NCBI RefSeq assembly: GCF_000281955.1
Contig: NZ_AKKF01000182.1
Span: forward strand, 1 to 43,089
DNA: 43,089 nucleotides
From: Caulobacter sp. AP07
Lineage (GTDB): Bacteria; Pseudomonadota; Alphaproteobacteria; Caulobacterales; Caulobacteraceae
Reading direction: 5' to 3'
Every line of letters begins with the position of its first letter. The first letter of the stretch is position 1. The translations under genes were made by a program, and so were the position numbers. Positions 8,833 to 18,250 of this stretch are shown here, in pieces. The notes under the pieces were generated by a model. That model saw nothing but the letters and a program-made list of their open reading frames with translations, was not told the DNA's origin and did no database searches.

Positions 8833-10458
8833 CTAGCCTTTCACGGCCACCAGCCCCGCCATCGGCGGCAGCGCGCCCTCCCCCGCCAGGTTGACGCTCT
8901 CGACGATCCGCCAGCCCGCCGGCAGGGCCCAGGCCGCAGCCTCGAAACCCAGGTTGAAGGCGCACAGCACCTGCTCCGCCCCCTCCCCGCGCTTGAAGAC
9001 CAGCAACGGCTCGGGCGCCTCGACCAGGGTCATGTCGCCGGTGCGCAGGCCGGGCAAGGCGCGGCGCAGGGCGATGACCCGACGGGCCAGGTTCAGGGTG
9101 GAGTCGGGGTCGCGCTCCTGGCGATCGACCGACAGGTCGATGTGCGACGGATCGATCGGCAGCCAGGGCTCGACCTTGGAGAATCCGGTGTGGGCGGCGA
9201 CGGCCACCCACGGCATCGGCGTGCGGGCCCCGTCGCGACCGAGCGTCTCGGGCCAGTTGGCGATGGCCTCGGGGTCCCGCAGCCGGTCATAGGGCACCTC
9301 GGCCTGGGGCAGGCCCAGTTCCTCGCCCTGATAGATGAAGACATTGCCGCGCAGGGCGACCAGCAGCAGCAAGGCCATGTCGGCGAAGGCCCTGGGGTCG
9401 CGCCCCTGGGTCCAGCGCGACACGGCGCGGGGCGCGTCGTGGTTGGAGAAGGTCCACGACGGCCAGCCCTGCCCTTCCGCGCCCGGCCACATGGCCGCGC
9501 CCTGGCGGAACAGATCCGGGCTCAGCGTGTCGGCGTAGAGATAGAGGAAGCCATAGGCGCTGTGCAGGCGGTCCGGGCCCTGGGTGTAGAGCTTCATCTC
9601 GCTCTCGGCCTGCTCGCCCCCGACCTCAGCCACCATGAAGCGGCCACCGTAGGACTCCCCCAGTTGGCGCAGCCGAGTCAGGAAAGCCGGAATGTCGGCG
9701 TGCGACTGGTTGTGGAGGTGGTGCTGGAAGTCGAACGGCCGGTTGCGCTTGCCGCCGCCGTCCAGGATCGGCGGATTGTCGGTCAGATTCTGGTCGTGCA
9801 TCGCGAAATTGATCGCGTCGAAGCGGAAACCGTCGACCCCGCGCTCCAGCCAGAACCGCGAGGTGGCGATCAGCGCGTCCTGGACGTCGCGGTTGTGGAC
9901 GTTGAGGTCGGGCTGGGCCGACAGGAAGTTGTGCAGGTAGTACTGCCGGCGCCGGGCGTCCCAGGTCCAGGACGGGCCGCCGAACACCGACTGCCAGTTG
10001 CTGGGCGGCGAGCCATCCGGCTTGGCGTCGGCCCAGACGTACCAGTCGGCGTGCGGATTGGTGCGATCCTCGCGGCTGGCCTTGAACCAGGGGTGCTCGT
10101 CGGAGGTATGCGAGAACACCTGGTCGATGATCACCTTCAGGCCCAGGGCGTGGGCCTTGTCGATCAGGCGATCGAAGTCGGCCAGCGTGCCGAATATGGG
10201 ATCCACGTCCTCGTAGTTCGAAACGTCGTAGCCGAAATCCTTCATCGGTGAGGTGAAGAAGGGCGACAGCCAGATGGCGTCCACGCCCAGCGACGCGACG
10301 TGCTCGAGATGGGCCGTGACGCCCGGCAGGTCGCCCACGCCGTCGCCGTTGGAGTCGGCGAAGCTGCGCGGATAGATCTGGTAGATCACCGCCCCACGCC
10401 ACCAGTCTCGGTCGAAAGCCGGGTCGATGGCCGGCTTGAAAAGAGTCTCGACCGTCAC
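8833..10458 (-). CDS. Alpha-glucosidase, GH13 family (cytoplasmic)
   Basis: Hydrolyses maltose or short maltodextrins to glucose. The 541-residue protein has no signal peptide, which points to the cytoplasm. The GH13 barrel motifs are in order: VIYQIYPRSFADSNGDGVGD at the start, the VIIDQVFSHTS region, GFRFDAINF with the Asp nucleophile, MVAEVGGE with the Glu acid, and FSNHDAPR with the third acidic residue. The GTG start at 10458 overlaps the amylase stop (GTGA) and has GGAGG seven bases upstream. The frame stays open upstream through the amylase gene, but that part is not family sequence. The two enzymes are translationally coupled. Trehalose or isomaltose specificity is possible. Confidence 0.9.
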   Translation of the reverse strand: MTVETLFKPAIDPAFDRDWWRGAVIYQIYPRSFADSNGDGVGDLPGVTAHLEHVASLGVDAIWLSPFFTSPMKDFGYDVSNYEDVDPIFGTLADFDRLIDKAHALGLKVIIDQVFSHTSDEHPWFKASREDRTNPHADWYVWADAKPDGSPPSNWQSVFGGPSWTWDARRRQYYLHNFLSAQPDLNVHNRDVQDALIATSRFWLERGVDGFRFDAINFAMHDQNLTDNPPILDGGGKRNRPFDFQHHLHNQSHADIPAFLTRLRQLGESYGGRFMVAEVGGEQAESEMKLYTQGPDRLHSAYGFLYLYADTLSPDLFRQGAAMWPGAEGQGWPSWTFSNHDAPRAVSRWTQGRDPRAFADMALLLLVALRGNVFIYQGEELGLPQAEVPYDRLRDPEAIANWPETLGRDGARTPMPWVAVAAHTGFSKVEPWLPIDPSHIDLSVDRQERDPDSTLNLARRVIALRRALPGLRTGDMTLVEAPEPLLVFKRGEGAEQVLCAFNLGFEAAAWALPAGWRIVESVNLAGEGALPPMAGLVAVKG

Positions 10459-12302
10459 TGGCCACCCTCCGATACGCAAATGATGTAGTCGAGCGGGCCG
10501 ATCTCGACCCGATAGCTGCCCGGCGCCGTGGCGGTCGCCGCGCAGGATCCGTGAACCGCGCGCCAGGCCCGCGAGGTCGCGTCGACCTCGACCTGGGCGG
10601 CGATCGGCGTCTGGCCGGTGTTGAACACCACCAGGGTCTCGCCCCCGGAACCGGCCGTTCTGGAGATCGCCAACAGGCCCGGCTTGTCGTCGGAAGCCCG
10701 GACGACCTGTCGGCCGCCGCGCAGGGCCGGGTCGGCGGCGCGCAGCCGGGCCATGGCCGAGATCGCCTGGTACAGCGCCCCGTCCGTCCTGAAGTGGTCG
10801 CCCGCCGCCGACGCCCCGCCGATCAGAATGTCGCCGTCGCCGATCGCCTGGCCGGGGAACATGTCCTGACGGGAGTCCCGGTCCCCGCCCTTGCCGGTGA
10901 AACCCTGCTCGTCGCCGTAGTAGATCACCGGCGCGCCGCGCGTGAACATCAGCAGGGCGTGGGCCAGGGTCACGCGCTTGGACAACTCGTCGCTCGAAGC
11001 CTCGGGATGGGCGGCGCGCACGAAGTGGCCGATGCGGCCCATGTCGTGATTGCCCAGGAAGGTCGGCAGTTGCAACGCCGCCGCCTCGCCGCCCTGATAG
11101 AGCGCGTCCTGGCTGAACAGCTTCGCCAGCCGGTCGGTGCCGACCTTGCCGTTGACCACGTCGGTCGCCGTGGCCTGGAAGGCGAAGTCGAGCACAGCCG
11201 GATAGCCGTCCACCCGGGTGAACTTGGCCAGCATGCCCGGTTCGGTCTCGTTGACCTCGCCGAAGACGTGGAAATTGGGGATGCCCCGCGCCTTGGCCCG
11301 GGCCAGCATGGCCGGCACGAAGGCCTGCCAGAACTCCGGGTTCACGTGGCGAGCCGTGTCGATCCGATAGCCGTCGATCCCGAAGTCGTCGATCCACTGG
11401 CCATAGATGTCGATGAAGCCCCGCACCACGCGCGGGTTTTCGGTGGCCAGGTCGTCCAGGCCGGCGAAATCGCCATAGGTCGAGCTCTCGCCGGCGAAAC
11501 GGCTGTTGCCGCGGTTGTGGTAGTAGATCGGGTCGTTCAGCCAGGCCGGAGCCTTGACCGTTTCCTCCCCCTTGGGGACGTAGGGTTCGTAGGCAAAGTC
11601 GGGCCGCGTCAGGCGCTCGAAGTTCCCGGCCGTCTGCCGGCCCGCCTGGTCGCCCAGGAAGCCGTCGTTGATCGCCGCGCCCCGTGGTCCGCCCTTGCGG
11701 ACATAGGGATAGTCGGCCTTCGAGCGATAGTCGCAGCCGGCGGCCGGGCAATTGCGATACTGGATCACGTCGGCGGTGTGGTTGGCGACGATGTCCAGAT
11801 AGACCTTCATCCCGCGCGCATGGGCGGCGTCGACGAAGGTCTTCAACTGGGCCCGCGTGCCGAAGTGCGGATCCACGTCGGTGAAGTCGGTGATCCAGTA
11901 GCCGTGATAGCCGGCCGACTCCTGGCCGGACGGCCCCTGCACCGGCTTGTTGCGGAAGATCGGCCCCAGCCAGATCGTGGTCGCGCCCAGGCCCTGGATG
12001 TAGTCAAGCCTGGCGGTCAGCCCCTGCAGGTCTCCCCCATGGTAGAACCCCTTGTCGGCCGGGTCGTAGCCGGTCTTCAGCCGATCGCCGGTCAGGCCGC
12101 CGCGATCGTTGCGCGGATCGCCGTTGGCGAAGCGGTCGGGCAGGACGAAATAGATCACTTCATCCTGCGGAGCGCGGGCGCGATAGGCGTCGGCGGCGCT
12201 CGCCGAAGGCGTCCTGGCCTGCGCCGCGCCGGCGGTGAGCGCCAGGACGAGGATCGCCGCCGCCCCCATCCATCGCTGCCGTCGCGCCTCGCGGATTCGC
12301 AT
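10455..12302 (-). CDS. Alpha-amylase / maltodextrin glucosidase, GH13 family, exported
   Basis: A 615-residue GH13 enzyme with a signal peptide (Arg-rich start, hydrophobic core, cleavage near AGAAQA-RT), so it should cut maltodextrins in the periplasm after entry through the TonB receptor. Motifs seen: IYFVLPDRFANGDPRND at the start, YLDIVANHTAD, FGIDGYRIDTARHV (Asp nucleophile), FHVFGEVNETEP (Glu acid) and FLGNHDMGRIG. ATG 12302 is preceded by GGAGGCCAAGGGC; a frame open to 12353 gives no better signal peptide. It is divergent from the receptor gene, and the alpha-glucosidase follows in overlap. A TTTGCA-N6-TGCAAA palindrome lies 55-72 bases upstream. Cyclomaltodextrinase-like specificity is an alternative. 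Confidence 0.9.
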   Translation of the reverse strand: MRIREARRQRWMGAAAILVLALTAGAAQARTPSASAADAYRARAPQDEVIYFVLPDRFANGDPRNDRGGLTGDRLKTGYDPADKGFYHGGDLQGLTARLDYIQGLGATTIWLGPIFRNKPVQGPSGQESAGYHGYWITDFTDVDPHFGTRAQLKTFVDAAHARGMKVYLDIVANHTADVIQYRNCPAAGCDYRSKADYPYVRKGGPRGAAINDGFLGDQAGRQTAGNFERLTRPDFAYEPYVPKGEETVKAPAWLNDPIYYHNRGNSRFAGESSTYGDFAGLDDLATENPRVVRGFIDIYGQWIDDFGIDGYRIDTARHVNPEFWQAFVPAMLARAKARGIPNFHVFGEVNETEPGMLAKFTRVDGYPAVLDFAFQATATDVVNGKVGTDRLAKLFSQDALYQGGEAAALQLPTFLGNHDMGRIGHFVRAAHPEASSDELSKRVTLAHALLMFTRGAPVIYYGDEQGFTGKGGDRDSRQDMFPGQAIGDGDILIGGASAAGDHFRTDGALYQAISAMARLRAADPALRGGRQVVRASDDKPGLLAISRTAGSGGETLVVFNTGQTPIAAQVEVDATSRAWRAVHGSCAATATAPGSYRVEIGPLDYIICVSEGGQ

Positions 12303-12594
12303 GCCCTTGGCCTCCACCCTGGTCGAACACCGATCGATTGCACGTCGGTTCACTTGTTTGCATAGATTTGCAAAATCGACCCCAAACTGTCAATCGCGGT
12401 CATCACCCCTAGAACGCCCTGAATTCGACCGATCACACCCCGACGCCGCGACCAGGCAGGCGCACCCAAAAAACCGCGCATGACATTTTGTCCATTTTTG
12501 CAGTTGCATTGGTTGCAGCAATTTGCAGTAATTTGCGGAACGAAACCTGGATCATCGCGGCGCAACCGCGAGAGCCTTAGGGAGGGAGGATCTC
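12303..12594. promoter_or_regulatory. Divergent control region between amylase and TonB-receptor genes
   Basis: The 292 bases hold no gene and are AT-rich beside the coding DNA. Elements seen: the TTTGCA-N6-TGCAAA palindrome near the amylase, and a cluster of TTGCA motifs at 12497-12536 (TTTGCAG, TTGCATT, TTGCAGC, TTTGCAG, TTTGCGG), roughly 8-11 bases apart, about 60-100 bases before the receptor start. The last two form the 14-base match to the malY-malI region. Confidence 0.6.
12357..12374. promoter_or_regulatory. Candidate MalI operator (TTTGCA-N6-TGCAAA)
   Basis: A perfect 6-base inverted repeat around a 6-base spacer, 18 bases in total, the size of LacI-family operators. It lies 55-72 bases before the amylase start, where binding could block its promoter. 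Related half-sites recur in both mal control regions. Confidence 0.55.
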
Positions 12595-15342
12595 ATGACG
12601 TCGAGTTTCACGCCGCGCCGTGCGCGACTGATGGGCGGTGCGGCCACGGGGCTGGTGCTGCTGCTTTCGACCGCCGGCGCGGTCCACGCGCAGGACGCCG
12701 CTCAGGCGCCCAGTTCCGACACCGTCGAGGAAATCACCGTCACCGGCATCCGCGCCGGCATCGAGGGCGCGATCTCCCTGAAGAAGTCCTCCAGCTCGAT
12801 CGTCGAGGCGATCTCGGCCGAAGACATCGGCAAGCTGCCGGACGTCTCGATCGCCGAATCCATCGCCCGCCTGCCCGGGCTGACCGCCCAGCGCCTCGAC
12901 GGCCGCGGCCAGGTGATCAGCATCCGCGGCCTGGCGCCCGACTTCACCACCGCCCTGCTGAACGGCCGCGAACAGGTCTCGACCGGCGACAACCGCGGCG
13001 TCGAGTTCGACCAGTATCCATCGGAACTGCTCAGCGGCGTCGTGGTCTACAAGACCCCGGACGCCGGCCTGATCGGCCAGGGCCTGGCCGGCACGGTCGA
13101 CATGCGCACCGTGCGCCCGCTGACCTACGGCAAGCGGGCCTTCGCGGTCGGCGCGCGCTACGAATGGAACGACATCGGCGCCCTGAACGCCGGCACCACC
13201 GACCACGGCAACCGCGTCAGCATCTCCTATATCGACCAGTTCATGGACGGTAAGCTGGGCCTGGCCATCGGCTACGCCCACATGGAATCGCCCTACCAGG
13301 CCGAGCGCTGGAACGCCTGGGGCTATCCGACCACCGGCGCGGGCGCCTTGGTCCTGGGCGGGGCCAAACCCTATGTGATGTCGAGCGAACTGAAGCGCGA
13401 CGGCGTCATGGGCGTGCTGGAATTCAAGCCCACCGACAACTTCTCCTCGACCCTCGACGTCTTCTACTCGGAGTTCAAGAACCGCCAGATCCTGCGCGGC
13501 ATCGAACTGCCCCTGGCCTGGGGCGGCGGCGATGGAACGCGCCCCGCGCCGGTTCTGTCGAACACCCAGACCGCGAACGGCTTCGTCACGGCGGGCACGT
13601 TCTCCAACGTCAAGGGCGTGGTCCGCAACGACGGCAACGACCGCAAGGCCAAGATCACCTCGCTGGGCTGGAACAACGAGCTGAAGGTCGGCGACGAATG
13701 GGTCCTGGACAGCGACCTCAGCTATTCGAAGGTCGAGCGGACCGACCAGATTCTCGAAACCTATTCCGGCACGGGCCGCGGCCCCGCCGGCGCCCTCGAC
13801 ACCCTGGGCTTCACCGTGGACGGCCACGGCGTGGCCCAGTTCAAGTCGCAGCTGAACTACGCCGACCCCAACTTGATCAAGCTGACCAGCCCGCAGGGCT
13901 GGGGCGGCGACGTGGTGCCCGGCGGCCAGGACGGCTACCTCAACAAACCGACCATCGAGGACGAGCTGAAGGCCGCCCGCTTCAGCGCCAAGCGCAACCT
14001 GGACGACGGCCTCGGCAGCATCGAGTTCGGGGTGAACTACAGCGAGCGCAGCAAGGAACTGGTCAATGACGAGTGGTTCCTGAGCGCCAAGGGCGCGCCG
14101 GGTCCGGTGTCGATCCCGGCCTCGGCCATCCTCGGCTCCACCTCGCTCGACTTCATCGGCATCCCGGGCATGGTCAGCTACGACCCGTTCGCCCTGGTGG
14201 CCAGCGGCGCCTACAACCTGACCCGCAATCCGCACGCCGACGTGCTGATCAAGAGCTGGCAGGTGGAGGAGAAGGTCCTCGTCGGCTATCTGAAGGCCAA
14301 TCTCGACACCCAGGTCGGCGACGTGCCGGTGACCGGCAACTTCGGCTTCCAGCTGGTCAACACAGACCAGAGCTCGTCGGCGGTCGGCGCCTCGACCAGC
14401 GGCGCGACCACCGTCCAGCGCCCGCTGTCCGGCGGCAAGGAATATATCGACTTCCTGCCCAGCGCGAACGTGCAGTTCCACCTGAGCAACGACCAGACGC
14501 TACGCTTCGCTGTCGCCCGCACCCTGGCGCGGCCGCGCATGGACCAGATGCGCGCCAGTTCGAACTATTCGTACAACGAGAGCCTGCGTAACCAGACCAC
14601 GCTGGACTCCTCGCCGTGGGGCGGCAGCGCCGGCAATCCGGAACTCGAGCCCTGGCGGGCCGACACCTTCGACGTCTCCTACGAGAAGTACTTCGGCCGT
14701 CAGGCCTATGTCTCGCTGGCGGCCTTCTACAAGGACCTCAAGACCTACGTTTATGACGAGCGGGTCCTGGTCGACTTCACCGGCTATCCGACCGGCAGCA
14801 CGCTGGGCGAACCGGTTCTGCGGCAGGGCTACCTGACCGTTCCGCAGAACGGCCAGGGCGGCTCGATCAAGGGCGCGGAGTTCACCGCCTCGATCCCCGG
14901 CTCCCTGGTCCACCCGATCCTGGACGGCTTCGGCGCCACCTTCAGCGCCTCCTATACCGACAGCAAGATCCAGCCCAACGCCAGCGATCCGGCCCAGCCG
15001 ATCCCCGGTCTGTCGAAATATGTCGGCAACCTGACCGTCTATTACGAGAAGAACGGCTTCTCGTTCCGGGTCAGCGACCGCTACCGCTCGAAGTTCCTGG
15101 GCGAGGTCTCGGCGTTCGGCAACGGTCGCCAGTACCGGATGGTCAAGGACGAGACCATCATCGACAGCCAGATCGGCTACACCTTCAACAGTGGTCCGCT
15201 GGAAGGCCTGTCGGCGCTGTTCCAGGTCAACAACCTGAACAACGAGCCGTTCGTCACCTACCAGAACTACGACGAGCGGCAGGTCATCGACTACCAGACC
15301 TACGGCCGGACCTATCTTGTGGGCCTGAACTACAAGTTCTGA
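12595..15342 (+). CDS. malA: TonB-dependent outer-membrane receptor, MalA-like
   Basis: A 915-residue outer-membrane transporter, probably for maltose and maltodextrins. A signal peptide (residues 1-33, ending AVHA-Q) is followed by a likely TonB box (EEITVTG), a plug domain with KSSSSIVEAISAEDIGKLPDVSIAESIARLPG and SIRGL, and a long beta-barrel ending in the aromatic YLVGLNYKF. GGGAGGGAGG stands just before the ATG. The substrate is inferred from the enclosing amylase, glucosidases and LacI regulator and from the same order in the C. crescentus maltose region. It is divergent from the amylase and is followed by an intrinsic terminator, then the halogenase. Confidence 0.9.
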   Translation: MTSSFTPRRARLMGGAATGLVLLLSTAGAVHAQDAAQAPSSDTVEEITVTGIRAGIEGAISLKKSSSSIVEAISAEDIGKLPDVSIAESIARLPGLTAQRLDGRGQVISIRGLAPDFTTALLNGREQVSTGDNRGVEFDQYPSELLSGVVVYKTPDAGLIGQGLAGTVDMRTVRPLTYGKRAFAVGARYEWNDIGALNAGTTDHGNRVSISYIDQFMDGKLGLAIGYAHMESPYQAERWNAWGYPTTGAGALVLGGAKPYVMSSELKRDGVMGVLEFKPTDNFSSTLDVFYSEFKNRQILRGIELPLAWGGGDGTRPAPVLSNTQTANGFVTAGTFSNVKGVVRNDGNDRKAKITSLGWNNELKVGDEWVLDSDLSYSKVERTDQILETYSGTGRGPAGALDTLGFTVDGHGVAQFKSQLNYADPNLIKLTSPQGWGGDVVPGGQDGYLNKPTIEDELKAARFSAKRNLDDGLGSIEFGVNYSERSKELVNDEWFLSAKGAPGPVSIPASAILGSTSLDFIGIPGMVSYDPFALVASGAYNLTRNPHADVLIKSWQVEEKVLVGYLKANLDTQVGDVPVTGNFGFQLVNTDQSSSAVGASTSGATTVQRPLSGGKEYIDFLPSANVQFHLSNDQTLRFAVARTLARPRMDQMRASSNYSYNESLRNQTTLDSSPWGGSAGNPELEPWRADTFDVSYEKYFGRQAYVSLAAFYKDLKTYVYDERVLVDFTGYPTGSTLGEPVLRQGYLTVPQNGQGGSIKGAEFTASIPGSLVHPILDGFGATFSASYTDSKIQPNASDPAQPIPGLSKYVGNLTVYYEKNGFSFRVSDRYRSKFLGEVSAFGNGRQYRMVKDETIIDSQIGYTFNSGPLEGLSALFQVNNLNNEPFVTYQNYDERQVIDYQTYGRTYLVGLNYKF

Positions 15343-15361
15343 TCGAACCATCCCCCCAACT

Positions 15362-15401
15362 GAAAGCCCCTGCCCGGCCTGCTCCGACGGGGGCTTCTTT
15401 T
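15362..15401 (+). terminator. Intrinsic terminator after the receptor gene
   Basis: GAAAGCCCC and GGGGGCTTC pair around a 17-base loop and are followed by TTTT. It begins 20 bases after the receptor stop and would separate most receptor transcripts from the halogenase gene, though read-through is possible because the halogenase has no obvious promoter of its own. Confidence 0.75.
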
Positions 15402-15446
15402 GTCTAGGATGATCAGGAGCGAGCTGACCGGAGCGCTGGAGGCGGC

Positions 15447-16922
15447 ATGGGCGACAATCGCATCAGCCAGGTGGTGATCGTCGGCGGCGGAACGGCCGGC
15501 TGGATGGCCGCCGCCGCCCTGGCCAAGGCGCTGGGGCCGCTGGTCTCCATCCGCCTGGTCGAGTCCGACGAGATCGGCACGGTCGGGGTCGGCGAGGCCA
15601 CCATCCCGCAGATCAAGCTGTTCAACGGCCTGCTGGGCCTGGATGAGGACGACTTCATCCGCCAGACCCAGGGCACCTTCAAGCTGGGCATCGAGTTCGT
15701 CGGCTGGACCCGCCCGGGCCACGCCTACCTCCACGCCTTCGGCGGCGTCGGCCGCGACCTCGGCATGGTCAACTTCCACCAATACTGGCTGAAGCATCGC
15801 CAGGGCGGCGGGACCAGCGACTTCTGGGCCTATTCGCTGAACGGCGCGGCGGCCAAGGCCAACCGCTTCGACCGCCAGCCGGGCCTGGCCTACGCCTTCC
15901 AGTTCGACGCCGCGCTCTATGCCCGCTACCTGCGCGCCCATGCCGAGCGGCTCGGCGTAGTTCGCACGGAGGGCAAGATCCTGGGCGCGACGCTGCGCGA
16001 GCCCGACGGCTTCGTGGAATCGGTGACCCTGGAGCGCGGCGAGGCCGTGGGCGGCGACCTGTTCATCGACTGCTCGGGTTTCCGCGGCGTGCTGATCGAG
16101 CAGGCGCTGAAGACCGGCTACGACGACTGGTCCCACCTGCTGCCCTGCGACCGCGCCGTGGCCGTGCCGACCGCCTCGACCGGCCCCCTGCGGCCCTACA
16201 CCCAGGCGATCGCCCGGCCCGCCGGCTGGCAGTGGCGCATTCCGCTGCAGCACCGCACCGGCAACGGCCACGTGTTCTGCAGCCGCTATGTCAGCGAGGA
16301 CGAGGCCACCGCGACCCTGATGGCCAATCTCGAGGGCGAGCCGCTGGCCGAGCCGCGCCTGCTGAAGTTCGTCACCGGCCGCCGCAAGGCGTTCTGGAAC
16401 CGCAACGTCGTGGCCCTGGGCCTGGCCAGCGGCTTCATGGAGCCGCTGGAATCGACCAGCATCCACCTGATCCAGTCGGGCCTGTCGCGCCTGCTCAACC
16501 TCTTCCCCGACCAGGGTTTCGCCCAGGCCGACATCGACGAATACAACCGCCAGGCTGGGCTGGAGTTCGAACGCATCCGCGACTTCCTGGTGCTGCACTA
16601 CTGGGCCAACCAGCGGTCCGAGCCGTTCTGGACGGCCTGCCGCGACATGGCGATCCCCAGCGAACTGGCCCGCAAGGTCGAGATCTTCCGCGCCCACGGC
16701 CGGCTGTTCCGTGAACCCGAGGACCTGTTCTTCGAGACCAGTTGGCTGCAGGTGCTGCTGGGCCAGGGCGTCGAGCCGCGAGGCTGTCATCCGATGACCG
16801 ACCTAGTGTCCGGCGCCCAGCTTGAGGGGTTCCTGGCCGACCTGCGCAAGATCACCGCCGACGCGGCCGGCGCCCTGCCCGACCATGCTGACTTCATCCG
16901 TCAGCAATGCGCGGTCCGCTAG
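15447..16922 (+). CDS. Flavin-dependent tryptophan-halogenase family protein
   Basis: A 491-residue FADH2-dependent halogenase-type protein. Seen: the FAD-binding GGGTAG motif (residues 13-18), VGEATIPQI (48-56), the lysine expected to bind hypohalous acid at position 79 (TFKLGIEF), and the WxWxIP signature at 261-266 (GWQWRIP). All key halogenase residues are therefore present. No flavin reductase is in the window. Such genes commonly stand next to TonB receptors in Caulobacterales and Xanthomonadales, and some characterised relatives act on indole compounds in vitro, but the natural substrate is unknown. The position at the end of the mal module suggests co-regulation with carbohydrate uptake, which is unexplained. 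The activity is inferred from motifs only. Confidence 0.88.
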   Translation: MGDNRISQVVIVGGGTAGWMAAAALAKALGPLVSIRLVESDEIGTVGVGEATIPQIKLFNGLLGLDEDDFIRQTQGTFKLGIEFVGWTRPGHAYLHAFGGVGRDLGMVNFHQYWLKHRQGGGTSDFWAYSLNGAAAKANRFDRQPGLAYAFQFDAALYARYLRAHAERLGVVRTEGKILGATLREPDGFVESVTLERGEAVGGDLFIDCSGFRGVLIEQALKTGYDDWSHLLPCDRAVAVPTASTGPLRPYTQAIARPAGWQWRIPLQHRTGNGHVFCSRYVSEDEATATLMANLEGEPLAEPRLLKFVTGRRKAFWNRNVVALGLASGFMEPLESTSIHLIQSGLSRLLNLFPDQGFAQADIDEYNRQAGLEFERIRDFLVLHYWANQRSEPFWTACRDMAIPSELARKVEIFRAHGRLFREPEDLFFETSWLQVLLGQGVEPRGCHPMTDLVSGAQLEGFLADLRKITADAAGALPDHADFIRQQCAVR

Positions 16923-16943
16923 CTTGCCACCACCCCCACGGCC

Positions 16944-18164
16944 ATGCTCACTCCAGCCATGGTCGAGACCCTGTCCCACAAGCAAGCCCGCCGCATCGCC
17001 CTGGCCGCGCAGGGCTTCGCCGACAAGCGTCCCGCCCAGCCGTCCCGCCGCCACCTGATCGCGACGATCGAGCGCCTGGCCCTGCTGCAGATCGACTCGG
17101 TCAATGTCGTCTCGCGCTCGCACTACCTGCCGCTGTTCTCGCGCCTGGGCGCCTATCCACGGCCGCTGCTCGAGGACCTGGCCTGGGGCAAGAAGCCGGC
17201 GCTCCTGGAATATTGGGGCCACGAGGCCTCGCTGATGCCGCTCGACCTGCAACCGCTGCTGCGCTGGCGGATGGACGACGCGCGGGCAGGCGTCGGCGTG
17301 TGGAAGGGCGTCGCGGCCTTCCTGGCCGGCCACCGGCCGTTCATCGACAAGGCGCTGGCGGCGATCCACGAACGGGGCCCGCTGTCGGCCGGCGAACTGG
17401 ACCTGGGCGCGCGCGGCCAGGGCGGCTGGTGGGGCTGGAGCGAGGCCAAGCGGGCGACCGAATGCCTGTTCTGGGCCGGCGAGCTGACCACCGCCACCCG
17501 GCGGGGAACCTTCGAGCGGGTCTATGGCCTGCCGGAAAAGGTCCTGCCGCCGGCCATCTGGTCGGCCCCGACGCCGTCGCGCGAAGAGGCGCATCGCATC
17601 CTGCTGGGCCGCGCGGCGCGGGCCATGGGGGTGGCCACCGCGCGTGACCTGCGCGACTATTTCCGCATGGGCCTAGCCGACGCCCGGCGCGGCGTCGCGC
17701 AACTGGTCGAGGCCGGCGACCTGATCCCGGTCGCGGTGGAGGGCTGGAGCGAACCGGCCTATCTGGCCCCGGACGCCCGCCGCCCGCGCGGCGTCCGGAC
17801 CAACGCCCTGCTCTCGCCGTTCGACAACCTGATCTGGTTTCGCGAACGGGCCGAGCGCCTGTTCGACGTCCGCATACGGTTGGAGATCTACACCCCGGCC
17901 CACAAACGCACCCACGGCTACTATGTGCTGCCGTTCCTGCAGGGCGAGGCGATCACCGCCCGGGTCGATCTGAAGGCCGATCGCAAGGCCGGCGTCCTGC
18001 GGGTGATGTCGGCCCATCGCGAGCCGGCCGCCAACGCGCGAACCCCGGCGGCCCTCGCGGTCGAGCTGGCCCTGATGGCCGATTGGCTCGGCCTCGACGG
18101 GGTCGCCGTCGCCTCCAGCGGCGATCTGGCGCCCGCCCTGGACGCCGCCATAGCCAGAGATTGA
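16944..18164 (+). CDS. YcaQ/AlkX-type winged-helix DNA glycosylase
   Basis: A 406-residue member of the HTH_42 (DUF1006) family, built of winged-helix repeats. In this family E. coli YcaQ (AlkX) unhooks DNA interstrand crosslinks. The AlkX subgroup has a catalytic Q-hydrophobic-D motif, while the AlkZ subgroup has Q-hydrophobic-Q. Here residues 49-51 read QID (LLQIDSVNVV), which places it with YcaQ/AlkX. The RSHYLPLFSRLG segment and a C-terminal FDNLIWFRERAERLF block are also typical. It lies 21 bases after the halogenase; ATG 16944 and ATG 16959 are both possible, neither with a good ribosome site. The likely role is repair of alkylated or crosslinked bases. Confidence 0.87.
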   Translation: MLTPAMVETLSHKQARRIALAAQGFADKRPAQPSRRHLIATIERLALLQIDSVNVVSRSHYLPLFSRLGAYPRPLLEDLAWGKKPALLEYWGHEASLMPLDLQPLLRWRMDDARAGVGVWKGVAAFLAGHRPFIDKALAAIHERGPLSAGELDLGARGQGGWWGWSEAKRATECLFWAGELTTATRRGTFERVYGLPEKVLPPAIWSAPTPSREEAHRILLGRAARAMGVATARDLRDYFRMGLADARRGVAQLVEAGDLIPVAVEGWSEPAYLAPDARRPRGVRTNALLSPFDNLIWFRERAERLFDVRIRLEIYTPAHKRTHGYYVLPFLQGEAITARVDLKADRKAGVLRVMSAHREPAANARTPAALAVELALMADWLGLDGVAVASSGDLAPALDAAIARD

Positions 18165-18188
18165 CTTTGGCCCGCCAGGGCCTATTTA
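18161..18188 (+). promoter_or_regulatory. Candidate rhlE promoter
   Basis: TTGACT (18161-18166), a 16-base spacer, then TATTTA (18183-18188) resemble a housekeeping promoter. The -35 box overlaps the stop codon of the glycosylase gene. The predicted start near 18195 leaves a leader of about 79 bases that contains the 18223-18250 hairpin. Confidence 0.5.
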
Positions 18189-18222
18189 TCCCCAGCTTCT
18201 GGAGCAGGCTTGGCGAATCCGC

Positions 18223-18250
18223 GCCGCCCGTTCGCCCAAACACGGGCGGC
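18223..18250 (+). promoter_or_regulatory. Inverted repeat in the rhlE leader
   Basis: GCCGCCCG and CGGGCGGC form a perfect 8-base stem with a 12-base loop, ending 23 bases before the rhlE ATG. No T-run follows, so it does not look like a terminator. A good Shine-Dalgarno sequence is missing before the ATG, so RNA structure may set translation. Confidence 0.55.

Noticed and set aside
10459..11751. Upstream extension of the alpha-glucosidase frame into the amylase gene
   Set aside because: The extension has no GH13 features; GTG 10458 has GGAGG and the GTGA coupling.
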